A DNA stretch of 64,000 bases from Streptomyces flavofungini (lineage in GTDB: Bacteria; Actinomycetota; Actinomycetes; Streptomycetales; Streptomycetaceae). Below, piece by piece: positions 26,844 through 35,682 of the stretch. The notes beneath the pieces are model-generated. The model was not told the DNA's origin. It was given only the letters and a program-made list of their open reading frames with translations, and made no database searches. The position numbers and the translations under genes were made by a program. Each line of letters starts with the position of its first letter. The first letter of the stretch is position 1. The stretch spans positions 1-64,000 of the forward strand of contig NZ_CP128846.1 of the NCBI RefSeq assembly GCF_030388665.1, written 5' to 3'.

Positions 26844-27943
26844 GCGGACGCCTCCCCGGTTCCGGGGAGGCCGAGCCGCGCGGCGAGCTCGTCCAGGGCG
26901 GCGGCGGTGCCCGCGTCCAGGGGGATGCCGTGGGTCTCCCGGTGCCGTTCGTGGGCGCGTTGCGGGTCACCGGGAGCGAGCACGGGCCGGTTTGTCGCGG
27001 CGGTCGCGGTGCGCACCGTGGTCAGCAGATCCGTCAGTCCGGTGGCGAAGCTGTCCGCGCCGGTGAACGCCTCCGGGTCGAGGGCGAGTACGAGATGTCC
27101 GATGCCGCGGCTCCCTCCGGCGCCGCCCTCACCGACCTGGGAGAGCCGCCAGTCGGGTGCGGTGCCGGTGAGTACGGCGCCGAGCAGGGTGACGGCCATG
27201 GCCAGGCCCTGCCCCTTGTATCCGCCGAGCGGCGAGAGCGCGTACGCCTCCTCGGGGTGCGTGGTGGGCCGCCCCGCGCTGTCGGTGGCCCAGCCGTCGT
27301 CCAGGCCGCGGCCTTCGGCCCTGCGCTGCTTCACCTCGCCGAAGCAGACCTGGCTGGTGGCCATGTCCAGGGCGAATTCCTCGTCGCTGCCGCCCGCGGC
27401 GACGCTGATGGGGTTGGTGCCGAACAGCGGCTCGACGCCCCCGTACGGTGCCACGCGGGAGGCGGCCGAGGTGACGGCGATGCCCACCAGGCCCGTTCGG
27501 GCCAGGGCGCGCGTGTAGACCGACGCGGCCCCGAAGTGGTTGGAGTTGCGCACGCCGACGGCGGCCACCCCGTACCGGGCGGCCCGCTCCGCCGCGAGCC
27601 GCGCGGCCGTCAGCCCGGCAAGGACACCGAGCGAGCCGTCGGCGTCCAGGAGCAGTCCGGCGCCCCTGTCCCGCACGACGGTCGGCTCCGCCGCCGCGCG
27701 GGCCACTCCGGTGGACAGCTCGGTGAGGTACTGCGGGAGCAGGCGCAGGCCGTGCGTGTCGATGCCGCGCAGCGAGGTGGTGACCAGCGCGTCGGCCACC
27801 GGGTCGGCCTGCTCCGGGGGCAGTTCCGCCGCGATGAGTGCCTCGCGGGCGAGTTCTCGTGCCTGTCGTGGGTGGATGGTGCGGCCCGTGGCGGGCGGCG
27901 CGGGCTCGGCTCGGGGTGTCCCGGCCGGGGCTTCGGTGGTCAA
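26840..27943 (-). CDS. type-2 malate/L-lactate dehydrogenase family (Ldh/YlbC-like) oxidoreductase
   Basis: 367 residues with an N-terminal Pro/Ala-rich tail of about 25 residues, then SLRGIDTHGLRLLPQYLTEL, VAAVGVRNSNHFGAASVYTR with the family's active-site His, FGTNPISVA and SPLGGYKGQGLAMAVTLLG. The family uses NAD(P)H to interconvert 2-hydroxy acids and 2-keto acids, or reduces cyclic imines such as delta-1-piperideine-2-carboxylate. The imine-reductase option is worth noting here because the cluster also has an aminomutase and an aminotransferase. It overlaps both neighbours by 4 bp. Confidence 0.85.
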   Translation of the reverse strand: MTTEAPAGTPRAEPAPPATGRTIHPRQARELAREALIAAELPPEQADPVADALVTTSLRGIDTHGLRLLPQYLTELSTGVARAAAEPTVVRDRGAGLLLDADGSLGVLAGLTAARLAAERAARYGVAAVGVRNSNHFGAASVYTRALARTGLVGIAVTSAASRVAPYGGVEPLFGTNPISVAAGGSDEEFALDMATSQVCFGEVKQRRAEGRGLDDGWATDSAGRPTTHPEEAYALSPLGGYKGQGLAMAVTLLGAVLTGTAPDWRLSQVGEGGAGGSRGIGHLVLALDPEAFTGADSFATGLTDLLTTVRTATAATNRPVLAPGDPQRAHERHRETHGIPLDAGTAAALDELAARLGLPGTGEASA

Positions 27944-29442
27944 CGGGTGCTCCTGTGCACGAAGTGATGCGGACCGGCCCCCGGCAGCTCCAGGGGCCCG
28001 CCGAGGATGTCGAAACGGTGCTTGCGGTAGAAGCCGAGGGCCGTGTCGGGAACGTGGCCCCAGACCGTTTCGGCGCCGTCCAGGGCCGCGACGGTCAGGG
28101 CGGTGCGCAGGAGCGCACTGCCCGCACCCGTGCCGCGGACCTCGTCGAGGATGGCCATGCCGTACAGGCGCCGGGCGCGGCCGGGGCGCGGGTCCGGCAG
28201 GTCGTGCCCGGCCGGTGGGTCCTCTGCGGACAGGGAGGCGGCGCCCACCTCGCGGCCCTGGAGCAGTGCCGCGAGGTGCCGGGTGGCGGGGTGTTCGTCC
28301 TGCGGGTGGCCGACGCCCGGCGTGGCCGGTGCGGAGCCCGGTGCCTGACGGCGTACGAGGTGCGCACGCTCGGCCGGGACGTGGTGCACGTACCAGCCGT
28401 GGGCCGTGGCGTCGGGGAGGTATCCGGAGCCCGGGCGGTCGGGCAGCGCGACGTGGCCGGTGGCGTCGAGGCTGAGCCCGTGTCCGGTGTCCACCGCGAG
28501 CAGGTCGACCACGTCGACATCGAGGTGGTCGACCAGACCGCCGAGGTGGGCGGTGGCGGAGACGCCCGCGGCGGACTCGGGCATGCAGCCGAGCATGGTG
28601 ATCAGGCCGCGTTCCCGTGCGGCCCGCAGTATGGCCAGGGCCGGGGTGAGGCCGCCCGCCTTCATCGGTTTGACGTTGATGCCGTGGAAGGCGTCCGCGC
28701 AGGCGTCCAGGTCGGCCGGGGAGGTGATGCTCTCGTCGGCGATGACGGGGATCGGGCTGATCTCCTTGAGGCTGCGGGCATCGTCCCAGGCCGAGCGGGG
28801 GTAGGGCTGTTCGATCAGCCGCACTCCCAGGTCGTGCAGATGGGGCAGGGCGGGGACGAGCCGGTCCGGGTCCCAGCCGCAGTTGCCGTCGATGAGGAAG
28901 GGTGCGTCGGTCTGGCGGCGCAGTTCACGCAGGATGCTCAGGTCACCGGGGTCCGCGAGCTTGACCTTGTACGCGCACCATCCCGGGCGCTCGCGCAGTT
29001 TCCCGGCCATCGCCTCGGGGGTGTCGAGGCCGATGCTGTAACTGGAGCGCAGGTTCCGCGGCCGGTCCAGGCCCAGGGACTTCCACAGCGGGGCATCGAG
29101 GAGGCGGGCCCGCAGATCGTGGAGGGCCGAGTCGAGTGCCGCGAGCACGAACGGGGAGTCGGGCAGTTCGGTGGCCAGCCGCTGCCAGACGGTGTCGGCG
29201 TCGCCGTCCGGCCCGCACACGTCGAGCGTGGTCAGCAGGGGCGCCGTTCGCCGTAGGTCGGCGTGCATCCGCTCCAGGCCGGAGTTGTAGTGGTCCGTCA
29301 TGAAACAGGATGCTTCGCCGTAGCCGGACACCCCGTCCTGCTCCGCCTCGACGATGACCGTGCGCGTGATCGGGATGGCCTCCCGCGCGGAGCGCCAGAG
29401 GTGACGTTGGGTCAGACTGGCCTCGTGCGCGGTGACCCTCAC
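27940..29442 (-). CDS. enolase-superfamily epimerase fused to a GNAT acetyltransferase domain
   Basis: 500 residues, far longer than the usual 350-370. Residues 1-340 are a muconate-lactonising/dipeptide-epimerase type enolase fold with the acid-base pairs in place: YKVKLADPG (KxK), LIDGNCGW (Asp), RLIEQPYPRSA (Glu), VIADESITS (Asp) and NVKPMKAGGLTPA (Lys). Residues about 355-500 form a GNAT domain, with acetyl-CoA loop LDEVRGTGAGSALLRTA and tail LGFYRKHRFDILGGP. The first half could epimerise an L,L-dipeptide or amino acid, and the second acetylate an amine. The fusion suggests sequential steps on one intermediate, or built-in self-resistance. It overlaps both neighbours by 4 bp. Confidence 0.85.
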   Translation of the reverse strand: MRVTAHEASLTQRHLWRSAREAIPITRTVIVEAEQDGVSGYGEASCFMTDHYNSGLERMHADLRRTAPLLTTLDVCGPDGDADTVWQRLATELPDSPFVLAALDSALHDLRARLLDAPLWKSLGLDRPRNLRSSYSIGLDTPEAMAGKLRERPGWCAYKVKLADPGDLSILRELRRQTDAPFLIDGNCGWDPDRLVPALPHLHDLGVRLIEQPYPRSAWDDARSLKEISPIPVIADESITSPADLDACADAFHGINVKPMKAGGLTPALAILRAARERGLITMLGCMPESAAGVSATAHLGGLVDHLDVDVVDLLAVDTGHGLSLDATGHVALPDRPGSGYLPDATAHGWYVHHVPAERAHLVRRQAPGSAPATPGVGHPQDEHPATRHLAALLQGREVGAASLSAEDPPAGHDLPDPRPGRARRLYGMAILDEVRGTGAGSALLRTALTVAALDGAETVWGHVPDTALGFYRKHRFDILGGPLELPGAGPHHFVHRSTR

Positions 29443-30749
29443 CGGTCACCCGCCCGTGGCGGCTGGGACGCTTCGGGGTCCGGCTGCCCGGGGAACCAGG
29501 AGCCCAGAGCGGGGCGGAGGTCGTCGAACCACTCCGCCTTCGGGTCGTACCGCGCGAAGAACTGCCGCCCCACGAGCCGGGCATCACGGGCCTGGAGCAG
29601 CCGCAGCGAGAAGACCCGCTCCCCCGCGACGGTGGTCACCGAGTCCAGCAGGACCTTCCCCGGCGAGGCCGACATCACCGGGCCCCGAGCGGAGCGGGCA
29701 AGGCCGGAGACGCCGCGGATGGCGTTGTTGTAGATGTCCAGCGCCTCGGCGAGCGCCACACCGAAGTAGCTGCGGGCGCCGGTGTCCCGCTCGACGAACA
29801 TGTAGTACGGCACCACGCCGAGCTCCACGAGCTGCTGCCACATCCGCGACCAGGCGTCCGCGCGGTCGTTGACGTGAGCGATCAGCGGTGCCTGGGCGCG
29901 GATCACCGCACCCGTCGACCGCACACGGGCGATGGCATCGCGCACCACCGGGGTCTCCAGCTCCCTCGGGTGGGAGAAGTGCGCCATGACCGCGACGTGC
30001 CGGCCGGCCGCGACACAGCGTTCGAGCAGCCGCAGCAGATCGTCCGCGTCGGCGTCGCTGGTGAAGCGGGCCGGCCAGTAGGAGAGCGCCTTGGTCCCGA
30101 AGCGCAGCGTGCGCACGCTCTCCATGGCCGGGTCGAGCAGCGGCTCGATCCAGCGCTTCAGCACCGCGGTCTTCATGATCATCGGGTCGCCGCCGGTGAA
30201 GAGGACGTCGGTGACCTCGCGGTGGTTCGCCAGGTAGCCGGTGAGGTCCTCGGGTGAGCGCAGCGCCTGCCGGAGTTCGGCCACCCCGACGAACTGGGCC
30301 CAGCGAAAGCAGTAACCGCAGTACGCGTGACAGGTCTGACCCTGCGAAGGGAAGACCAGCAGGGTCTCGTCGTACTTGTGCTGGAGCCCGTCGAGTCTGC
30401 GTCCGTCCAGTGTCGGCACATTGGCCTCGAGCTGGTCACCGGGGTGGGGGTTGAGCAGTTCCTGGGCGTCGGCGGCGGCTTTGCGCAGGACGTCGCGCGG
30501 CGCCCCGCTGTCATGGAGGGCCGCGATGTTCTCGAAGACGTCCGGCGGGAGCATGTCGCGGTGCGGGAAGGTGAGCCGGAAGATCGGGTCGTCGGGCGCC
30601 GCCGACCAGTCGATGAGCTGGTCGGCGACGTACTCGTTCACCTTGAAGGGCAGGACGGAGGAGACGACCCGCAGGTCGCGCAGGTACTCCTCGGACATCC
30701 CGCGGTCGCGAGCGAGCGCCGCCAGGCGTTCGTGGGAGTAGGTCTTCAC
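29439..30749 (-). CDS. KamA-family radical SAM amino acid 2,3-aminomutase
   Basis: 436 residues from GTG 30749, which follows GAGGATTCC. The [4Fe-4S]/SAM cysteines are C140, C144 and C147 in TCHAYCGYCFRWAQF (CxxxCxxC), followed by TDVLFTGGDPMIM. The PLP lysine is probably K365 in SASPGKVLLDSV. Known members turn Lys, Glu or Arg into beta-amino acids by 1,2-amino migration. The sequence after the cluster (FRWAQF) differs from the usual C.RR of lysine aminomutases, so another substrate is likely. It sits directly downstream of the diiron oxygenase, which may act on its beta-amino acid product. Confidence 0.88.
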   Translation of the reverse strand: MKTYSHERLAALARDRGMSEEYLRDLRVVSSVLPFKVNEYVADQLIDWSAAPDDPIFRLTFPHRDMLPPDVFENIAALHDSGAPRDVLRKAAADAQELLNPHPGDQLEANVPTLDGRRLDGLQHKYDETLLVFPSQGQTCHAYCGYCFRWAQFVGVAELRQALRSPEDLTGYLANHREVTDVLFTGGDPMIMKTAVLKRWIEPLLDPAMESVRTLRFGTKALSYWPARFTSDADADDLLRLLERCVAAGRHVAVMAHFSHPRELETPVVRDAIARVRSTGAVIRAQAPLIAHVNDRADAWSRMWQQLVELGVVPYYMFVERDTGARSYFGVALAEALDIYNNAIRGVSGLARSARGPVMSASPGKVLLDSVTTVAGERVFSLRLLQARDARLVGRQFFARYDPKAEWFDDLRPALGSWFPGQPDPEASQPPRAGDR

Positions 30750-30811
30750 ACGGAATCCTCATGGGTCCTCGGTGGCGGGGCACCCGCCACCGGTCGCGTG
30801 CCAGGGCAGCG

Positions 30812-31849
30812 TCAGTGGGCGATGTGGGAGCGGGACCAGTCGAAGTCCACCTGGTCGGCCACGCCCATCTGCTCCACCAGCTTGTGCAGTCCGGTGTAGT
30901 CACGGACCAGCCGCGTACGGCCCGCGTCGGCCTGGCAGTCCGCGAGCATCTCGTGCCCGCCATCGATGCCGACGAGGTCGACGATCCGGTGCCAGGTCGT
31001 GTAGTCGTTGGCCACGAAGGCGTCGAGACCTTCCATCAGCATGTCCAGGAAGTACCTGCGCTGCCGCGTGTCGAGGTGGTGGTAGACCATCTCGGCGAGC
31101 ACGTGCGAGATGGACGCGTGGCAGTACTCGTCGCGGTTGTGCAGCTTCGCGGTCGTGCTGTTGATGGGCTGGATCGTCGTGTCCTCGGCGAGCAGGTCGA
31201 GGTACGCGTTGATGGAGATCTCCGAAACCGTCGCGAAGGCGAGCGTCGTCAGGGACTTCTCCCAGCGCTCTCCCGCTCGGTCCCGCAGTTCCTGGTGGGC
31301 GCGCGCGGTGTGGGAGAGCGGCAGCGCGTTGTCCGGCATGGCGTGCCCCCGCTTCCTGCGGGTCACCGCGCTCGCGTTGAGGTGCATGAGCGTGTGGTAC
31401 TGCTCATCGACCATCGCCTGGGCCAGCGACAGGTTGAGCGCCTCCCCGGTGAGGCCCGGGTACTCCCCCTCCATGACCAGCGCGAACGCGGGGTTGGCCA
31501 CCTTCTGCTCGGCCATGACGGTGTGCCGGTTGTACGCGATCCACGCCCAGCTCAGCAGTTCCGCCCGCTTCTGCGGGTCCAGGCCGCGGAAGGTCGGGTG
31601 GTCACGGAAGGGCAGGATCCGCTCGGGGTAGTCCGCGCGTGACAGGTCGAACAGTTCGTCGAGGTCGGGCTCCTCCCGCTTGACGGTGGCACGGCGATGC
31701 CAGTTGCCGACGAGTCGGCGGATCACCGCGTTCTCCACCGGGTCGTTCGGGTCGAAGGTCGGGATGCCCTCGGGGAGCGGGGGGCCCGGGGTCTCCTGCC
31801 CGACCACGTCGTCGAGGCCGCCTTCAAGGATCGGGGTGTCGCTGTTCAT
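30812..31849 (-). CDS. AurF-type diiron N-oxygenase
   Basis: 345 residues if ATG 31849 (behind GAGGAATGTG) is used; a GTG 12 bases upstream is the alternative. All seven diiron ligands of p-aminobenzoate N-oxygenase AurF can be placed with near-identical spacing: E114 (MAEQK), E149 and H152 (VDEQYH), E210 (TVSEIS), H237, E241 and H244 (LHNRDEYCH). Members oxidise primary amines to hydroxylamines, nitroso or nitro groups. The genes on either side encode an aminomutase and an Fe(II)/2OG dioxygenase, so an amino-acid-derived amine is the likely substrate, in contrast to the aryl amine of AurF. Confidence 0.9.
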   Translation of the reverse strand: MNSDTPILEGGLDDVVGQETPGPPLPEGIPTFDPNDPVENAVIRRLVGNWHRRATVKREEPDLDELFDLSRADYPERILPFRDHPTFRGLDPQKRAELLSWAWIAYNRHTVMAEQKVANPAFALVMEGEYPGLTGEALNLSLAQAMVDEQYHTLMHLNASAVTRRKRGHAMPDNALPLSHTARAHQELRDRAGERWEKSLTTLAFATVSEISINAYLDLLAEDTTIQPINSTTAKLHNRDEYCHASISHVLAEMVYHHLDTRQRRYFLDMLMEGLDAFVANDYTTWHRIVDLVGIDGGHEMLADCQADAGRTRLVRDYTGLHKLVEQMGVADQVDFDWSRSHIAH

Positions 31850-31936
31850 CACATTCCTCACGGGGAGCGGTGCCGACCGGCACCGCGGGTGGTCGGGGCT
31901 CCGCCTTCCGGCGGCGCCGGTGGCCCACGGCCGGGC

Positions 31937-32662
31937 TCAGGACTCCTGGAGCCAGTAGCGCGTCAGGTGGCGTCGCGCGTCGCTGTAGGAGGAGCGGGCG
32001 TGCAGCATCCGCTGGTTGTCCCAGACGAGGATCGATTCCTCCGGAATGAGGACGGACACCTTGTTGTCCCGGAAGAACGACTCGGCCCGCACGGCGAGTT
32101 CGCGTCCCAGGGAGCCCAACGGGAGTTCGTCGGCGGGTACGTCGGCGTCGATCGGAGGGTCGTAGTGGCCGGCTGTCAGCAGGTTGTAGCTGAACCGGAC
32201 GATGTCACGGCCCTCGGGAGTGCTCTCCACCACGGGACGTCGCACTCCGGCGGTGCCGGTGCCTCCGGTGTTGTGGCCCACCCAGTCGATGGCTTTGCCC
32301 TGCACCGTCTGGCGCTCCTCCTCGCTGAGGGAGGCGATGAAGGCGTACGCGTCGGCGAGTTCGGTCTGTCCGCTGCCGCATCGGGCCTGGACCCGGCAGT
32401 GGAGAGCGAGGTAACGGGGCGGCGGGTTCCAGCCGGGTGCCTCGGTGTGCACGAGGATGGTGTTGGTGCTCTTGGAGTAGCGCCGGTCCTCGAAGCCGGG
32501 GGCGGCCTTCACCTGATAGCGCAGCTGCCCGTCGTACTGCGGGATGAGGGCGCCGAGATCCTGTAGGGCCGCGGCAGCCTGTTCGTCGGTGGTGATGCCG
32601 TCGAGCAGGGTGTAGCCCTGGTCGAGGAGTTCCTGGGTGCGCGGGGTGACGGCAGTCGTCAT
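31937..32662 (-). CDS. TauD/TfdA-like Fe(II)/2-oxoglutarate-dependent dioxygenase
   Basis: 241 residues from ATG 32662. The Fe(II) facial triad appears to be H72 and E74 in TNTILVHTEAPGWN (HxE in place of HxD) with a distal His near residue 222, in VWDNQRMLHARSSYSD, followed by the 2OG-binding Arg in RHLTRYWLQES. Members hydroxylate, desaturate or cyclise amino-acid substrates. Coupled with an N-oxygenase upstream of an aminomutase, hydroxylation or ring formation next to an N-oxygenated carbon is a reasonable inference. It is the first gene of the ten-gene leftward run, so the promoter should lie between 32663 and 33026. Confidence 0.82.
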   Translation of the reverse strand: MTTAVTPRTQELLDQGYTLLDGITTDEQAAAALQDLGALIPQYDGQLRYQVKAAPGFEDRRYSKSTNTILVHTEAPGWNPPPRYLALHCRVQARCGSGQTELADAYAFIASLSEEERQTVQGKAIDWVGHNTGGTGTAGVRRPVVESTPEGRDIVRFSYNLLTAGHYDPPIDADVPADELPLGSLGRELAVRAESFFRDNKVSVLIPEESILVWDNQRMLHARSSYSDARRHLTRYWLQES

Positions 32663-33026
32663 GGTCTGCGTTGCTCCATGTCAGTTCCTGGGATGGGGAA
32701 GCATGGGCCGGGCGCGGCGGCTTCGCGCGCCGCCGCGCCGGGGGCGGACTCCGCTGAAGAAGGGAGGTGCGGCGCACGGCCGAGGGGGCGTGCTCAGCGA
32801 ACACGTCCTGGGCACTGCGGATGCCGGGCGACTCGGCGCCGGCCGGGGGAAGACCACTGCGGCCGGGAACGCGGCGGCACGTCACCGTGATCGGCGTGGG
32901 CCGACGTCCGTGCGCGCCTCCCGCTCATGCGGGGTCTCACGGCAGCGGGGCGGAGCGTGGTCGCGTACGACGAGGGGCGCCGTGCTCACCCGGCCCGCGG
33001 GTCGGGGGTGGAGGGAGCGCCCGGGC
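32663..33026. other. intergenic region upstream of the biosynthetic operon
   Basis: No coding region is supported. This 364-bp gap separates the dioxygenase start from the stop of the small secreted peptide gene, both leftward. It is the likely promoter region of the ten-gene operon, but I could not identify a confident -35/-10 pair or operator. Confidence 0.4.
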
Positions 33027-33236
33027 TCAACTGCCCCAGGTCACATCGGCGCTGTGCATCATGTCCGGGGTGGGCTGGGACAGGCCGCCCGTCGGCACGG
33101 TGGCGGCGGACATGCCTTTGGAACATACCTGGGCGATGGCCTGAGCACTGTCCGGGGAGACCGCCTGAGCCATGAGGAGGGCGCCGAGCGCGATGCAGCC
33201 GGCTGCGACGGTCCTGAAAGTCGGGGTGAGTCTCAC
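33027..33236 (-). CDS. small secreted peptide of unknown function
   Basis: 69 residues starting at GTG 33236. A classical signal peptide (MRLTPTFRTVAAGCIALGAL, then LMAQAVSPDSAQA) is followed by only about 38 mature residues, IAQVCSKGMSAATVPTGG and so on, ending DVTWGS, with a single Cys. Its size, its position between a hypothetical gene and the biosynthetic operon, and the shared orientation suggest co-expression. It could be an exported signalling or processing peptide, or a relic. I know no family for it. Confidence 0.5.
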   Translation of the reverse strand: MRLTPTFRTVAAGCIALGALLMAQAVSPDSAQAIAQVCSKGMSAATVPTGGLSQPTPDMMHSADVTWGS

Positions 33237-33329
33237 GGAACGGCCTTTCGGTGAATTGCGCTCTGCTTTTTCGGTGAACTCCCGGAACCCGCTCGGAGTG
33301 CTTCTGGCTCTCCCGCCGCGCCGGTGCCC

Positions 33330-33716
33330 CTACTCTGGCAACTCGCCGTCCTGCGCGGAAGGGGAGTCCGGTGGACGGAACATGTCGTGTCCTATCCCGT
33401 CCACGGGTGACGGGGACGCCATGCGATCCCAGAACTCCGGAATCAGCACCACTCCGCAGGACGCCATCCGGAAAGGTGCCAACGGGAAATACGCGGCGAG
33501 TGATCGGGAGCACAGGGCCGCGGCCCTCAGTTCTGCGTCAGCCAGACTTGGCGCGGTCAGGAAGAGGCCGACCACGGGCCCGCCGGGCCCGTCCGGGTCC
33601 ACGCTGACGTGCTCCAGGCCGTCTCCCGGCTCGGCGCAGGAGATCAAGGCAGCCCCCGTGCCCACCGGCAGCGGCACATCGGCGGGCCCGTCCAGACGGA
33701 CATGCACGAGATACAT
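33330..33716 (-). CDS. small unknown protein
   Basis: 128 residues from ATG 33716, which has a GGGGGAG site five bases upstream; the longer open frame has no support. It reads MYLVHVRLDGPADVPLPVGT, then EHVSVDPDGPGGPVVGLFLT, APSLADAELRAAALCSRSL, and a Pro/Ser-rich tail. The pattern of a short beta strand, a helix and another strand resembles the compact ferredoxin-like proteins that Streptomyces often encode beside small secreted peptides. It lies 93 bp upstream of one such peptide gene in the same orientation, so the two probably form a unit. Function unknown. Confidence 0.6.
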   Translation of the reverse strand: MYLVHVRLDGPADVPLPVGTGAALISCAEPGDGLEHVSVDPDGPGGPVVGLFLTAPSLADAELRAAALCSRSLAAYFPLAPFRMASCGVVLIPEFWDRMASPSPVDGIGHDMFRPPDSPSAQDGELPE

Positions 33717-34347
33717 GGCTCCCCCTTCCCCCTCACCCTTGTTCCTGTGCTCAGCCGATGTTCCAATGCTCGGCCGACGGCCGTCCCGGCCGCGAACGGT
33801 CCCGCGCACCCGCCGGTCGCCCGCACCCCCAGGCGACTCCCTTCGCGTTCACTCGACGGCAGGCGACCGCGGCCGAGTACGCACGCCGGCCATTCCCGCC
33901 TCCGGGGCCGGGCGGGCCGGCCATGACGACACCCAGGCCGTCCGTCCGTCATCCGACGCACTATTGATACACCACCGCAAAGCTGTGGTGCCCCTGTCCC
34001 AGGCCGCCGCCGGATTGGTTTTGCCCGAGTCCCTCCGCCCTCGACCGGCTCTGTGCCACAGCGGGTCGAGGGTTCATTCCTTCAATTCCCTCCCACCTGC
34101 CCAACTGCGCCCGCATCCCATTCCATGGCTGGCCGATGAATGCAGTGGCCGATACCGTCCAGGCCGAAGGGGTTGATGGGGGCCGCCCCCGGATCGCATC
34201 GTGTTCTGAGCGTGCGACGCCACGCATTCCACGGAGAACCGGGAATTCAAGGCGGGTCGATGCCGTCGTCCTCTACCGATTCCCTTGACGCGACTCGAGA
34301 CTTCGCAGCCCAAAGAGAGCTGAACAACCGCTGGAGACGCAGCCTTT
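33717..34347. other. intergenic region between divergent genes
   Basis: 631 bp without a supported gene, between the leftward small protein and the rightward MFS transporter. It should contain promoters for both. No clear repeat or operator was identified. Confidence 0.4.
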
Positions 34348-35682
34348 ATGACGAATGCCTTGACCCCAGCGGCGCCCGTCCGTCCTTCGCCCCTGGCGTT
34401 CCGCGTCTTCCTCGGCGGCCAGAGCGTCTCGCTCATCGGTGACGGCCTCGCGATCCTCGCGATTCCCCTGCTCGTCCTCGAGGTGAGCGGATCCCCGTAC
34501 GCGGCCGTGCTCGCCGCCATCCCGCGGACCGTCGGCTACCTGCTGGTCGGCCTGCCCGCCGGCGCACTGGTGGACCGGCTGAACCCCCGCAACGTCATGC
34601 TGACCATGGACGTCGTACGGTTCGCGGTCTTCCTGTCCCTCGCCGTGCTCGCGGCCACCTCGCAGCTCGCCGTCCCGGTGATCCTCGCCCTCGCGTTCGT
34701 CGCGGCGGGGGCCGGCGTGTTCTTCGAGACCGCGCTGACCGTGGCGGTGCGGGACCTGGTCGAGGAGGAACGCCTGGTCCGTACGAACTCGCTCCTGGAG
34801 GCCGCGAACCAGAGCGCGCAGATCGTCGGCCCGGGGCTGGTCGGCGTGTTGTCGGCACTCTGGGGCCTCCAGGTCGCCCTCCTGGTCAACGCCTGCACCT
34901 TCGCGGTGTCCTTCGTTTCCGTCCTGCACGTACTGCGCGGCAAGGGCCGGGTGGGCCGGGCCCCCTCCCCGCCGCTGCGCGAGGCCCTGCGCGGGGTGCG
35001 GGGCGACCTGGTCGAGGGCTTCCGCTGTCTGCGGTCTCTGCGTGTCGTGCTCGTGGTGACCTGCTTGCAGGCAAGCGCCAATCTCTTCCTCGCCGTCGGC
35101 TACCTCCTGGTCTTCTACCTGCGCGACACGCTCCACCTCGGCGCCTCCGAGGCGAGTGCCGTCGTCGCGGCAGGCGGCATAGGCGGCGTGCTCGGCACCG
35201 CGGTGGCCCTCCGGCTCGGCCGCAGGATGCGGCACGAGACCCTCATCGCGCTCAGCGCGGCCTGTCTGGGGACCACACTCGCGTCCCTGGGGGTGGCGAC
35301 CTCCCTGGTGCCGCTGCTGGTGCTGAATCTGCTGCTCGGGGGTTCCACGGTGACAGCGGTGGTACTCATCCGCACACTGCGCCAACGCCTGGTGCCAAGA
35401 GCCCTGTTGGGCCGGGTCACCGCCACGGCCAAGGTGGCCGCGCTGGCGGCGAGTCCGGTCGGAGCCCTCGCGGGCGGTGCGCTCACCACTCTCAATCACG
35501 GCAATCCCCGCCCGGTGTTCCTGGCAGCCGGTCTCCTCAGCGTCCTGACGACCGCTGCCGCCTGGACACTGGGCCTGCGGACCGGGTCACACTCTCCGTC
35601 CGGCACGGAACAGGGGCCCACCGCGCCCGGGGCGTCCGCCTCACCTGCAACGGGGACCGACGGGGCCGTCGAGGCGCCCTGA
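34348..35682 (+). CDS. MFS transporter, probable exporter
   Basis: 444 residues from ATG 34348 with GGAG upstream. About 11-12 hydrophobic helices are visible. FRVFLGGQSVSLIGDGLAIL starts helix 1, and the MFS signature between helices 2 and 3 is GLPAGALVDRLNPRNVMLTM. The NSLLEAANQSAQIVGPGLVG segment is typical of the enterobactin-exporter/DHA3-like (MFS_3) group that pumps out drugs and small natural products. The Pro/Ser/Thr-rich tail is cytoplasmic. It faces away from the biosynthetic operon and towards the regulator gene, and is the natural candidate for export of, and resistance to, the cluster product. Confidence 0.85.
   Translation: MTNALTPAAPVRPSPLAFRVFLGGQSVSLIGDGLAILAIPLLVLEVSGSPYAAVLAAIPRTVGYLLVGLPAGALVDRLNPRNVMLTMDVVRFAVFLSLAVLAATSQLAVPVILALAFVAAGAGVFFETALTVAVRDLVEEERLVRTNSLLEAANQSAQIVGPGLVGVLSALWGLQVALLVNACTFAVSFVSVLHVLRGKGRVGRAPSPPLREALRGVRGDLVEGFRCLRSLRVVLVVTCLQASANLFLAVGYLLVFYLRDTLHLGASEASAVVAAGGIGGVLGTAVALRLGRRMRHETLIALSAACLGTTLASLGVATSLVPLLVLNLLLGGSTVTAVVLIRTLRQRLVPRALLGRVTATAKVAALAASPVGALAGGALTTLNHGNPRPVFLAAGLLSVLTTAAAWTLGLRTGSHSPSGTEQGPTAPGASASPATGTDGAVEAP

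Noticed and set aside
21000..32662. Assignment of the cluster to azomycin, hormaomycin or obafluorin biosynthesis.
   Set aside because: Each of these shares at most one or two enzyme types. Their defining genes (NRPS modules, Rieske enzymes or the arginine PLP oxidase set) are absent.
33044..33236. The small secreted peptide as a lanthipeptide-type precursor.
   Set aside because: It has a Sec-type signal peptide and one Cys, and no RiPP-modifying enzyme is present in the window.
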